This document shows positions 1-11,600 of a DNA stretch of 64,000 bases, in pieces (within the stretch, counting starts at the first letter, position 1; each line of letters begins with the position of its first letter). The translations under genes and the position numbers were made by a program. The stretch comes from Cheilinus undulatus. Its lineage: Eukaryota; Chordata; Actinopteri; Labriformes; Labridae. The notes under the pieces were generated by a model. The model worked only from the letters and a program-made list of their open reading frames with translations. It made no database searches and was not told the origin of the DNA. The stretch spans positions 14,729,579 through 14,793,578 of the forward strand of contig NC_054865.1 of NCBI RefSeq assembly GCF_018320785.1, written 5' to 3'.

Positions 1-290
1 AGAATAACGGTCAGAAATATACGGTCTGCAGTCAGACTGCTTGCTGAGTTAAAAGTCAGGCTGCTCCAAATAAAGTATGTAATTTTGATTTTGATGGCAC
101 CCAGTAACCTCATTTGTTTCTTTTTAATTAGGTGACCAATAGAAGTTGATAAAAGAAAAGCTAATAATGAATTTGACCCAAAAAATGAAATATTTTCATT
201 TAACTATTGTCATCATTATGCAGCTTATGGTATTTTTCTATGGAGCAGGATTCCCAGGCATGTGAGGCCCACTGCTGTCTAAACAGGATG

Positions 291-311
291 AGGTGTAAAG
301 TCCTCACACCT
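291..311. promoter_or_regulatory. Paired T-box half-sites upstream of mesp
   Basis: AGGTGTAA (291-298) and TCACACCT (304-311) are two T-box half-sites in inverted orientation, five bases apart, about 620 bp upstream of the mesp start codon. An E-box CAGCTG follows at 313-318. Vertebrate Mesp genes are known targets of Tbx6-class factors in the presomitic mesoderm. Use of these sites here is an inference from motif and position. Confidence 0.4.
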
Positions 312-704
312 CACAGCTGCCCTGAGCCGGCACACTTCTGCCTGAACTTGCAGAAGATACCAGGACAGAAAGAGAAGGAGATAAAGTCACACTAATCAAG
401 TTTATCTATTTATGTATGACATATGGAGTAGAAGTATTTACATCTGTTTGACTGAATCTGAGACCTCATCATGTATTCAGTAATTCATACAAAGATTATT
501 AGGGATTATTTGGGCTATTTTTTGTATCAGATTAAATGGATTCTGGTCCCAGCCTCAACACTTCAGATTTCTGATAATAAAATTCCTCAAGTTCAGAGAC
601 AGGCTTGTGACCCGGGTTCATCATGTCCGGGGTCGTGTTCCCAGGCTACAGAGGTGCATCGTGTGAATTCATTTCACTTTATGATTGCCATGCGAGCTTC
701 TCAG

Positions 705-762
705 TCACACCTTGTCCTTGGAGCTGGCCTGTTTCCCATGAGACCCCCCGTCCGAGGTGTCA
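705..762. promoter_or_regulatory. Proximal T-box / RBPJ-like / T-box cluster of mesp
   Basis: Within 58 bp lie TCACACCT (705-712, a full T-box half-site), TTCCCATG (733-740, complement CATGGGAA, which fits the YRTGDGAA form of the RBPJ/CSL site) and AGGTGTCA (755-762, a one-base variant T-box half-site). The cluster sits about 165-220 bp upstream of the ATG. Mesp expression in mammals and fish depends on Tbx6 together with Notch signalling, so the combination is what a presomitic-mesoderm enhancer/promoter would be expected to carry. Function is inferred. Confidence 0.45.
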
Positions 763-828
763 GCCCTGCTCCCAGAGCTTCTCAGGACCAGAGGTGGCTG
801 CCGGAGGTGCAACCTCGCACCTCCCAGC

Positions 829-838
829 ACATATAGGC
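829..838 (+). promoter_or_regulatory. Weak TATA-like element of mesp
   Basis: The stretch ACATATAGGC lies about 90 bp upstream of the mesp ATG, which would place transcription start near 860 and give a short 5' UTR. It is only a weak match to TATAAA, and no cap-site evidence is available. Confidence 0.35.
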
Positions 839-925
839 AGCAGCCTGTCTGGCCCTCCTCACTCCGCTCTGCCTGCTTCACCAGAGACACACTGACAGCT
901 GACTGCTTCATCTACAGCCACAGCC

Positions 926-1789
926 ATGGATGTTTCTCACTGCTCTCCTCTGCAGCTCCAGGACAACGCCTTCCTCTTTGACTGCGAGTCTCTCCTGGAC
1001 AAGTGCTACGATCCTCTGGCCTTCGATCCAGCCACTGATCCGGGTTACTTCAGCGCTGGTAGCAGCCTGTCTCCCACCTCCTCTGTGGACTCCTTCTGTT
1101 TCTCCCCATCCTCTCTCCAGGGAAACGAACAAGATGCTTTAGACTGTTTCATCTTCAAAAGCCCGGTAGTGCCTCATTCTTCCAGTGAGACACAGTCTTG
1201 CTCCAGATCCTCCACAACCACCTCCACCACCAAGAAATCCAGGTCAAGGTACCCGGGGAAGAAGCGTCAGACGGCCAGTGAGAGGGAGAAGCTGAGGATG
1301 AGAGATCTGACCAAAGCCATGCATCACCTCAGGACCTACCTGCCTGCTTCAGTGGCTCCAGTCGGACAGACCCTGACAAAGATCGAGACCCTGCGCCTCA
1401 CCATCCGCTACATCTCCTACCTGTCGGCTCAGCTGGGCCTCAGCGAGGAGGTGCTGGAGCAGAGGAAGACCTCAGGCTCGCTGGAGCAGCCACAGACCCT
1501 CAACCAGTACCTGGGTCAGCCGACATCCAGCCTTGGAGAATGTAACAGCACGAGCTCAGCACAGATGTCAAGTCTGCAGCCGTCATATCAGGTGTGTTCA
1601 TGTCACTGAATGTCTGACAATAGCTTCTGTGTGTGCTTTTTTTCATCTTAATTGCTTCTAGTTTGAATGTTTTCCTAAGCAAAATCTCTTTTCTGTCACC
1701 AGGTTCCTGGACTTTCTGGAGTTTGTTTTTCACCTGAGCAGTACTGGATGCAGCAACATCAAAACGTCCCCTTCTCTGGACACTGCTGA
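926..1789 (+). CDS. mesp: Mesoderm posterior bHLH transcription factor (Mesp family)
   Basis: Two coding exons join as 926-1591 and 1703-1789 (intron 111 bp, CAG|GTGTGT...CACCAG|GT, phase 0) to give 250 aa. Residues 1-100 are Ser/Thr-rich and low complexity. A basic helix-loop-helix domain occupies about 112-168: basic region RQTASEREKLRMRDL, helix 1 ending in HLRTYLP, loop SVAPVGQTL, helix 2 TKIETLRLTIRYISYLSAQL. This is the Mesp-type bHLH, in which the ASEREKLRMR and LTKIETLR blocks are nearly invariant. The second exon adds 28 residues rich in aromatic and Gln residues (EQYWMQQHQ). Mesp factors act in the nucleus as E-protein heterodimers and set rostral identity and boundaries in forming somites and in cardiac mesoderm. 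The ATG follows a T-box/RBPJ-like cluster and is the only start giving the conserved N-terminus. Family assignment is firm; whether this is the fish mespa or mespb type I cannot decide. Confidence 0.93.
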
Positions 1790-1949
1790 GAGACTCACTG
1801 ATCTACCTGATCTGATATTTCATTGCAACAATGACCCCTAAAAACATCAATGGACTAAACTTCTTTGGGATTTTGAGCAAAACGTCTGACTTTTGCTCGT
1901 AATTTTGTACATAGAACTTTATATTTATTTATTTTCACAATGTGAAAAG

Positions 1950-1955
1950 AATAAA
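1950..1955 (+). terminator. mesp polyadenylation signal
   Basis: AATAAA lies 161 bp downstream of the mesp stop codon and is the first canonical poly(A) hexamer after the gene, implying a short 3' UTR. Confidence 0.7.
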
Positions 1956-2051
1956 CATTATTTATGAGAGAAAAATGCTTGAGTTTGTTCGTTTTTGTCG
2001 TTATAATGATTTTTTTTGGGCACATTTTTAGAAATATAACACAAACAGCAA

Positions 2052-2919
2052 GAGTGCATTCAGAAAGTATTCAGACCCCCCTCACTTTTTTCAGTTTTAT
2101 GTTGCAGCTTGATGCTACAGTTGAAAAAAAAAAAAAACATCTTTTTTCTTTTAATATACACTCAGGACCCCATCATGACAAAAAGAAAACATGATTGAAA
2201 AAAAAAAAACTAACAGAAAAAAAAAACCCCTGAAATATCACATTGCAAAAGCAGTTGAAATTTCACTCAGGTTCCTCCCATCTCTCTCAATCTTTGCTGA
2301 GAGGTTTCTACTCCTTGACTAGAGTCAACCTGTGGTAAAATAAATTGATTGGACATGATTTGAAAGGGTAAACTCCTCTCTATAGAAGGCCTCACACCTG
2401 ACAGTCCACATCAGAGCAAAAACCAAGCTATGAGGTCAAAGGAACTGCCAGCAGAGCACAGAGACAGGATTGTTGACAGGCACAGATCTAAAAAAAACTA
2501 CGAAGCAAAACAAAAAAATGCTGTTGCACCAATGTTCCCACAGTGGCCTCCATAATTCTCAAATGGAAGACGTTTGGAACAACCAGAACTCTTTCAAATT
2601 GGGTCACCCAACCACACTGAGCAATAGGAGGACAAGGGCCCTAGTAAGAGAGATGACATCTCAGCAAAGAGCCAGATAAATGGGAGGAACTCCAGCTTAA
2701 TATCAACTGTTTTTGCAAAGGGTCTGGAAATGTAAGTCAATGTGATGTATTAGTTTTGTATTTTTTATAAATTTGCAAACATTTCTAAAAAAAAAAACTT
2801 TGTCGTGTTGGGGTACTGAGTAAGATTAATGAGAATATACGGCTTTTAGACTGTAGCATCAGGCTGCAGCATAAAAAAAAATTAAAAAGAGGGGGTCTGA
2901 ACACTTTCTCAATGCTATG
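2052..2919 (+). mobile_element. Tc1-like transposon relic with long inverted ends (IR/DR type)
   Basis: The left end (GAAAGTATTCAGACCCC near 2064) and right end (GGGGTCTGAACACTTTCTC near 2892-2910) are imperfect inverted copies, and the similarity continues inward through the 'gggaggaacct' blocks (about 2270 and 2683). Between them are recognisable remains of the transposase 5' region: the start block around 2430 (ATGAGGTCAAAGGAACTGCC) and the helix-turn-helix part up to about 2650. The catalytic DDE part is deleted and several frameshifts and stops are present. A non-autonomous, inactive Tc1/mariner copy between mesp and anpep. Confidence 0.75.
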
Positions 2920-4799
2920 TATGTTTAAATGTAAAAAACGTGTAGAAGCAATATTTTTCACAGGTTATTTTCTTTGTTATATTTTGTTAAAATAAAAAAA
3001 GAAGAAAATAATCTCAACTACCAAATTAAAAACCTTTCATTTTGGTCTTTTGTATAAATGGGATAGATTATATTTGTTCTTTCCCATAAGTGACAGATGT
3101 TGTCCTTTGACAAAGTTCAAACAATAAAAAAAAAATGCATTAATAAACTTTTAAAACATAAAATACAGGTAAATAAAGGGAAGACATTTTCAAAGCAACA
3201 ACTGATAAAAACAAGTGTTGTGTAGTGTCTGTTTTATGTTGTTTGAGGTGGTTATTGCCGAGGGATTGAAGGATAGTTTACCAGACCATAACATGCTAAC
3301 TGGTTAGCTAAAGACACAGATACAGTATCCATCTGACAGAAAATATGCAACCAAAACAAGCTCAAAAACATGTTAAAAAACAGAATTAAAGTTTTATGCT
3401 AGGCAGAGGTCAGAATCAATACTTCCTGGGATAATCTGCTGTGTAATCAAAGATTACATGCATCCTGCATGCTCTCCACCAGACTTCCACATTGCTTTTG
3501 GGAGAAGTTATGCTGCTTGTAGTGCCACAAAGCACCAAACAGCCCAATTTTATTCCATGTCCTGTCGAGAAATCACCAAACCAGTACCTCATAAAGTACA
3601 ATAAAGCTCATTTCTGAGCTCTTGCTACTGTTATACTATGTTGATGTTTTTTCCACAAATAAAAGACCCAAACAAGAATATTTACAGCGAAGTTGGAAGA
3701 AGCAGTTTACACTACAAATTTAGAATTACTTACTTTATTTAAGTGCATATGCGTATTAGAACCAGAGAAAAGCTTATCTTTGCAGTGGTGTCCCAGTTTT
3801 TCTGGAGCTGTATAGTTAATCAGAGTTGGTGCTTGGCCTTCACTTCCTCACTCTAACGTTGCAGCTGTCAGCAGGACGATGAGGTGCTAAACAGGGAGCA
3901 CATCCTCTCTAAAGTCTTTAAGGAAAGACCCCCGCTGAGAGAGGTGACAGCTGAACCAGGACCTGTTAATTGGCACCTCTTCTCTCCTGTGTAAACACGG
4001 CTGGTTAGTGAGACCAAGAAAAGCTCTTGATGAAAGGGCGGTCCTGGATTAGAGCAGAAATGTGCTTTATTTCACTGCCACTTAAAGCCTTTGTGAGGAG
4101 CTCTTGACTTGGACTGATTTGGCGTCCTCTTTGGACACAAGGGTACAGCTTCACTTTGCTGATCTAGTCTTGGACATTCATTGGAAGAGTTTTGTTTTGA
4201 AAAATAAGAGCTGTCAAGCTGTTTAACAATGCATTCAATAACTTACATGCGATGTGATTTGTTGATCTTGCTAATTTCTACTTTTAGGCCACAAGCATCT
4301 TATTCTTATTTTTAAAAGTATTAGATTTTCCACCCCACGGGCTGGATGTGGAAGATGTTGACAACAACTGGTGATACATGTAGAGCGTGGATGTAACTGC
4401 GTGAAAGCTTTTGTGTGTTCAGTAATTTTTTTCAGTGTGCACGTGGACTCTTCACATCATGTCTAGGGGAAGGGCCAACAGTGCATTTTCTTATGTGTTA
4501 CCAGACCGACTAAGGTCATACAGCCCATTACAATATAAACTTTGACAATGCTCCTTCAGTAGGTGGGGTCATCATAGCGCAAGAAACTGCCATGACACAA
4601 CATCAATGGAGGACATAAGGTGATAGAGTACCTCAGCCTCTGTCTGTGGCTTTAGACATAGTAAGGAGTCATGATTAATAATTGCAAGCAGTGGACAAAA
4701 ATTATCCTGAAAAGTACGAGTTTGCATGTATATAGCTACAGTCTGCATTACTATAGAATGGTGCACAGAGAGGGACTGGATTTACTAAGCAATTAACAG
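2920..4799. other. Intergenic stretch, nothing recognised
   Basis: AT-rich DNA between the two Tc1-like relics. I see no exon-like conserved protein, no tRNA and no clear repeat boundary. The short ORFs on either strand have low-complexity translations without family motifs. Confidence 0.5.
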
Positions 4800-4804
4800 T
4801 CTTA

Positions 4805-5350
4805 TATAAAATTCGTTTGGCCTTATTTTGGGTCTAGGATTGTCCCGTGTCGTGATGGACAGCCAATTGGATCCTCCGACATTTTTTTGGGTCTACCACT
4901 TGACTTTTTTGTTCCATAACCATCAGGATCTTTTAAAAACTTCATAATGACTGTCTTACTGTGTCCAACCTCAGCAGTGATGGTGCATTGCCAGAGGCCT
5001 TGCTTATGCAGCTCAACAACCCCACCACATTCAAATACAGAAAGCTTTTTTGCCTTTGCCGTCAGGAGGTCATGACAGTGTGAATACCTGACAGAAAATG
5101 ACATTGAATCCACATTTTTGCTCAGATTTTAGCTTTTAAAGGCTGTGGTCTTAAACTTTTGATCAGCTGATAAACAGCCTATTTCAGTTTTATTAATGTT
5201 TTCAATAAATGACTTACTCAAATTCTTTTTGTCTCACTCCCATTTCTTCTTTTTGCATTTTGAAGCTATACATAGAACCTTCTTAAGATCCAACAGTGCA
5301 AAATGTAAATTCTTGCAATTTTTCAACTGATCTTAAATTTTTGAGTGTAT
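4805..5350 (-). mobile_element. 5' fragment of a Tc1-like transposon
   Basis: On the minus strand the translation from 5113 to 4823 contains a Tc1-type helix-turn-helix (VVELHKQGLWQCTI, then VGHSKTVIMKFLKDPDGYG) followed by the linker motif SSGRPKK, the DNA-binding half of a fish Tc1-like transposase. The flanking 5' region out to about 5350 (AAATTTAAGATCAGTTG on the minus strand) belongs to the same element. The DDE domain is absent, and the copy is truncated at about 4805. Confidence 0.75.
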
Positions 5351-5553
5351 CTTTGTCTTCAAAAATGTCTGACCCACTTAGTGGATTTTTGTTCTGTCAA
5401 CATTGTGATCTGTGATGTTTTCTAGACTCCTGCAGCAGCTCTACAAACAATAGCTCATCATACAAATTCAAAACTTCCAAAACCAGTAATTATCAGAGCT
5501 TAAACCATTAAAACAAATCCCATAGATGAGACCAGATTTAATATTAAATAGTC

Positions 5554-5605
5554 TTTATTCATAAAAAGTCTTAATCAAAACTTTACATGTTATAAAAGCT
5601 TTATT
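5554..5605 (-). terminator. anpep copy A polyadenylation signals
   Basis: Minus-strand AATAAA hexamers occur at 5605-5600 and 5559-5554, 77 and 123 bp beyond the copy A stop codon. An (AAT)n run at about 5622-5637 lies just upstream in the 3' UTR. Confidence 0.65.
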
Positions 5606-5681
5606 ACATTCAGAAAATTTATAATAATAATAATAAATTTAGTCTCAGATGGAGTGAAGCATAAAACCTTGCAGTGCAGAG

Positions 5682-8600
5682 TTAAACTGGAGAAGATGTT
5701 TCACTGGTGAACCAGTCCAGCACTGGTTTCTTGTTCATTTCTACCCATTTTATGTTGGCCTTGGTCCTCTCCAGAGCCTGCTCAAGAGCCACAGAGGCCG
5801 AGCCAAAGTTACCCGCGTTGTCTTCTTTAAACTGCAGCAGCTGAAGAGGAAGAGGAGAGTTAATTCAGACTCTTTACGTCACTAGAAAGGAAAGCTATTT
5901 TCATACATCTACATAACAAATGACAATAACACAAAATGACAATAACCAATCCATGCTGTGAAAATGACTGTAAAGTCATTTTCAAGATGGGTGATGAAAC
6001 AAAACATGAAATAGAGTCTGAGACAGTTCTAGCTGTTATATCAGTGCAACTTCTTAGTGAACACATTCACAGTATCAAGAAATGATAAGAACCAATAGGA
6101 TTTTGTCATCCCTGCCCAGTCACCTGTTGTAAATGTTCCTGATGTGTTTTCACATCCCTAGAAATTTTAGAGGGTGCTTACTGGGGTCTAGATAACTTTT
6201 GTATTCAACATGTAATTCATCCTGAAAATGTTGAGAAACTTTCAGAAGTTTTCTGCTGGCGTGAAAAGGCTAGATGCAAATAAGCATTATCTTTACCATC
6301 AGACCTGGATTATGAGACTTTGAGACAGGTTAACCTGCTTGTATTCTACCTAATGTTCAATAACTTAACTACAATCATTGATTAATGAATATTAATCTAA
6401 TCAAAAATTCAAGAACTGAAATTAACACTTGACTATTACATGTGTTAGAGGAAATATACCTGTTTGTACTCAAACTCAGAGGAGAATCGTCTGGTCACTC
6501 CATCAATTATTCTTCCAAAAGAAAATGATCCACCGCCATAACTGAGAAAAAGGAAAAACATGACAATTTCAGATCATTTTGGTTATACACTATCATATGG
6601 TGTTTTAACATTAATAAAGTGCTGCAGTGGATTTCATTCATTGTAAATGACATCTGAAGTCAGGTATGATCTTTAAAATAAGCAATGTTCTTCTTTCAAG
6701 AGTCATTATTAACTGTACTACATTTTAAGGATACCAATTAAATACAGAAGGATATATTTCAGTTTAGATTTAAGTTTTGAACAAACAACACCAGATCATC
6801 ATAAATCTTGCAAAAATCCTTATTTACAACCACTGCAGTATGTTTAATCTTGATCCTGCATGTCTGAGTAGCTGTGTTTTAATGATATACCTCACATGAG
6901 TATCAGAGATAACTCACTCATTGTATAAAAGTTTCCAGTTGGCTCTGATAAAGTCCCATGCCAGAGGCTGGCCGATGGCATTTCCAGCAATGTAATTGAT
7001 GGTGTAAGTGGCATCCTGCTTCCGGATCTTCTCCGGATCCAGACAATATTCCAGATATCTGAAACACACTCACAGTGAGGACACAAAACTCTGTGAGCAA
7101 ACCTACAGTTTAGTGGACACAGTAACTGTTACTGACCTGTTGAGCAGCCAGGGCTGTTTGGTGCAGGACAGAGCGTACATGAGTTTATCAGCCTCTGAGG
7201 CGATGGTGGCCGCCTTGTACATGGACCAGGCAAAGTCCCACTCCTCCACTCCTCCAGCTGCGATCGCACTGCAGTAGACTGTGGACTTCAGGTTGGGACT
7301 AATGCTGCAAAAAGAGATAAAGATGAGTTAGAGTTGGAGATAACGATATCAGTGGATGTCAAGTGGGGTAATGGTTTAAATAGGTCTGAGGAGGTGGATG
7401 CAGTGATGGTACAAAACATACATGCAGTCTCAGTGACATCACTTTAAAAAGCTATCAGGTAGAAAACCCATCGACAGTCATCACATCAATGGAAATGCTT
7501 TTTCAACCCCATGTTCAATCAGTCTAGCAAACAGCAGCTCTAGACTGGAGGCAGGCCTAGAGACTCAACACAATCCCACCTGTCAGTCACCTTGGCCCCT
7601 AACTGTGCAAACTTATGCATAAGTCATGGGCTTAACAAAAGCTAGAAGATAAGTTTTAAAGATCTTTCACAGGAACAGTTGTTGTTCCTAATGAAAAATG
7701 AACATTTTTTTTCCATAGGGCTTTAAACATATGTATTTCTGCAGATAAAGTCAATTCTCAATGTGAAGTTGTGTAGAAAATTTTCAGGAGCAGGACCCCA
7801 TCTAAACCAAGCCTCCTCCCATGGTACCATAAATTCTAATCTAACCCTCTCCTCATCTTTTGCCTTCCAAATGGCTTTTTTCCTCTGTCTTTCTTTCCTC
7901 CTCCTCTCCATCTGTCTGTAGGACACTAAGAAGGTTCGTCATGCCTGGGAGGTTCGGCAGACCGCCTAACAAGCTTTCCCAAATAAATGACAACAGGACA
8001 TTAAACACCGCCTTATTCAGAACAATTCTTCCAAAATAACCGATAAATAATAGTCAGGTTGTATTCCATTGATGGTGAAGTCACTGTCGGTAAAATGGGT
8101 GTAATGGTTGACAAAAGGGATTCATTCCTCTGCTTTTGCAGGCAGCCTCAAGTTGACATTCAAGGAACCACAATGTTTAATACATGTTTTTATTTTCATA
8201 TGTAAGTGTTAGCACTAAAATGTTTGGCATACTAACTGCAGGAATGAGATTTTGCAGAGAATAAAAGCAGAGTGAACATACTTGTTGGTTCCTGGGTTTT
8301 CCATCCACTCTTTGAACCATCCGGTGGTCAGCTCCTTACAGCCGCTCACTCCTGTGCTGCAGGCCATGGAGATCGCATTCACCTGGTTATACCTGCAAGG
8401 AGACAGGTACAGCTGTATGAGATGATGCATCAGAGAAATTTACAAGAAGAGTCAAACCAAGGTCCTTGAATCCAGGGGTCCTTACATGTGTCCTTCTTCC
8501 CACTCTTTTTCAACCAAATTAAAAAAAAACTGTTCTTTTCCTCTTTTAATAAAATATCCTACTTCCATAATTTTTTTCAAGTAACAAATTGGCAGTTAAA

Positions 8601-11600
8601 GCACTGATGATGCAGTAATATGTTCATTAGGAGTTTCTGGTCATTATAGGCTATAAAATAATGACAAATTTTACAGTTTCATTCTTACAGTGTGTGGTGT
8701 GCAAAATTCAAAATCTTGCATGGCAAAATTTGACTTCAGAGGAAACAAGCTAAATGTGGCTAGCTGTTAGCTACCTGCTACACCCATTGCCGGGGCAATG
8801 TTGATCTGCTGGAAAAATACTGTGTTCGCATTTTCCACAAATTTTTTTTTCTCAATAGCCCCTTGAGATGAACCATTATTTGGATTATTATACACTATTA
8901 TGACTCAGTTATTATTGAGTCATAATAGCAAACTGACAAGGGCCAAAGTCAACTCATAACAGGTCAAGAATGATCTGTTTCTGACATTTTGATACTGAGT
9001 AAATATGTATTAATAATACGTGAACAGTGACAACCTGACACTGGAACCTGCCTGCCCACCTGCTGTTGAAACAATAGCTCATACATCATTTCTGTGGTTC
9101 TCTTATCTTGGCTTGGAACTAGCTAAAAGGCAATGTTAGCCTCTTAAAGCTATTTTCCTCCTCATTTTGCTATAAACAAGCTTATGTATACTGTTGGCTA
9201 ATAAATCCTATGTGAATCTGGTTGAACAACAACAACGAGTGTCTTTGATATGGTTCAATTTTATGTGGCTCAAACGTTAGTTTAGCCATGCCTAAGACAT
9301 TTTATTTTATTTTTTTTAAACAGACAAGGAAGTTTTCTGAATCTGAATACAATCCAAGATGACAAGTTATGGGGGATTCATGATGTGTTTCTGGACAAGC
9401 CAGCTCCAAGACTTGGCTCCCTATATGAGTGATGGGAGCCAGCTCCTGTTTGAGAGACGGGTCCCTTCCCCCCTCTTTTTTTGGGGGGCTATTTTAACGA
9501 TACAAAAAAGGAAAATCAGCAACAAATGAAGAGCTGTTTAGGAACCTAAAGACCAGCTGAGCCTGTTCGAGGCCAAACTTAAGAAAAATCGACAGCGATC
9601 AGGTAGCCGTAATTTTGCAGATGTGAAAGCTTGCACTGACCATCTATAGTGTCGAAAAAAAATATTTGCTCGATTTGCACGAAAAAATCGACTCTGGTGT
9701 GTAAGGACCTTGAGAGAGGCTAGACAGACTCAAATAAAGCCATGCTCTACGCAGGTCAATCCAGTTGACAAGGCAGTCTTTAATGTGTGCCCGTACGGAA
9801 AGCGCCTATTTAACCAAGCTACTCCAGATGAAGGTATCCCAGTCCACTTACATATGTAGTCTGAGCTATCAGAAATCAAACCATTTCAGCACTGAGATGC
9901 ATCTGCCAAAAACCTCAAGTATTACAACTTGGCATCTAAATGCCCAAATCAGATATATACCCTTCTTAATGCATTGCATGAACACGGTAATGCAATGAAA
10001 TTTCCCTTGTAAAAACAGAAGTCTTTAAAAACTTACTGGTCGGTGTGTTTTTCTGGGATATCTTTCCAGTCGTCAGTCAGATTTTTGAAGTGATTAAACA
10101 GAGGAGTGACTTGTTTCTTGATGTAAGCCTGAGGGATGAAGATGAATATGTTTCATGTTCATATTTATCTGTCACTAATAGAAGATGGTTTAACAAAATG
10201 TGTTTCCTCCATTTAACAGGCTCAACTGAATCCAAGAAGTATAACAAATCTGGACGTCTAATAACAAACCTGCATGGGTCCGTACACATCACTGCGGTCA
10301 AACATGAGGTAGAAGTAGTTCAGACTGCGACTGGCTGTCTCCCATGGCATGTATTCAACTTCTTTACCTAGGAACTTGGTGGTTCCTAGAGCCAGGGTTG
10401 TGCTCACTATCTTTGCCCTGTAACAAAATGTGTGTTAAAAAACTGTTTGACACCCGACAGCTGTGCTTTGTTCAAACATGGCCTCACCTTGCAAGGTTAA
10501 AAGCATCATCAATTATCTGAGCTCGGTTGATCACTGGGATATCCTAAAATGTGATGATATGTTGAGTTTAAGGGCTGAGAAGGTAATTTAGACACACTAC
10601 ACTAATGATGCAGCATCACTGTGGATGTTTTACCTCATGTTTGGTGTTGAGCTTGGCGAGGAGACGCTCCCAGTTTTCAGAGTCGTAGTTGACTCTGTAG
10701 AAACCCTTCATGTTGATGTTGGCCACCAACCAGTCATCTGGACCGAGAGTCATTTCTGTGTTTGTATCTGTTTGGATGGAAATAAAACATCTTTTATATT
10801 GCAACAGTCATCTTTGGCAGTGCTTTGAACATGCACCTGGAACAAACCTACCTTCTTTCTGAAGAAGCCAGAACTGCTGTTCCTCTCCACCAGTTTTAAT
10901 CCATGTAAGAGGGACAAACCATTCATAGCTGCAGAGAAAAATACATCCAGCATCTACCAGCACTTCACAACAGGATTTAAACCTACAATATATTCATCAA
11001 ATTCACATGAAATATTGGGATTGTTCCTACTTATATGGAGAAGGTTTATCCACTGGACTGTCTGGGTCCAACAGGAAGTGCTTCTGGCTGATTTTTCCAG
11101 CCTTGGTGTCAATGGTGACAACTGGGAATCCCATCTGCAGGATCCAGCGGTTCATGATCTCCTCTAAAGAGTGAGGCAGCTTTATGCCAGCTCCATCCAC
11201 AGCCTGGGAACACAGGAATAAATGCAAAAGAGTTAATGTATGACATTCATTGGCCTCTCAAAGACATAGTTTACTGATTCACAAAAAAAAGGAGAAAAAT
11301 AGCAGTGATCAAAATGCTATGTAAACTTTTAAATTGATAAAACACTTGATCAGCATCTCAAGTTTCTGCCAATAGATATTCAGCTGATCTCAAAACCAAC
11401 CCATTCTTGCTGATGGAATTTTAATTGTTTTAAAATGATTAGCAGATAGATCAATACTGGAAGTGTTTAAGAGAAACCAATTTAACCAGGAGTGGGACTG
11501 GATCAAAAATGTAATTTTGTTAACCTTTCTTATATATATGGTTCATGTGTTTATCATGTTAAAAATTAACCAAATACAGAGTTAGTTCAGGGTTAAAATG

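Noticed and set aside
471-895. Overlapping ORFs of 121 and 90 aa upstream of mesp
   Set aside because: No family motif, overlapping in different frames, and located in the mesp promoter and 5' UTR.
7723-7926. 67-aa minus ORF ([17 protein letters not shown]...) in intron 16 of anpep copy A
   Set aside because: It is a charged low-complexity translation of a pyrimidine-rich tract, with no splice signals or motif; treated as chance.
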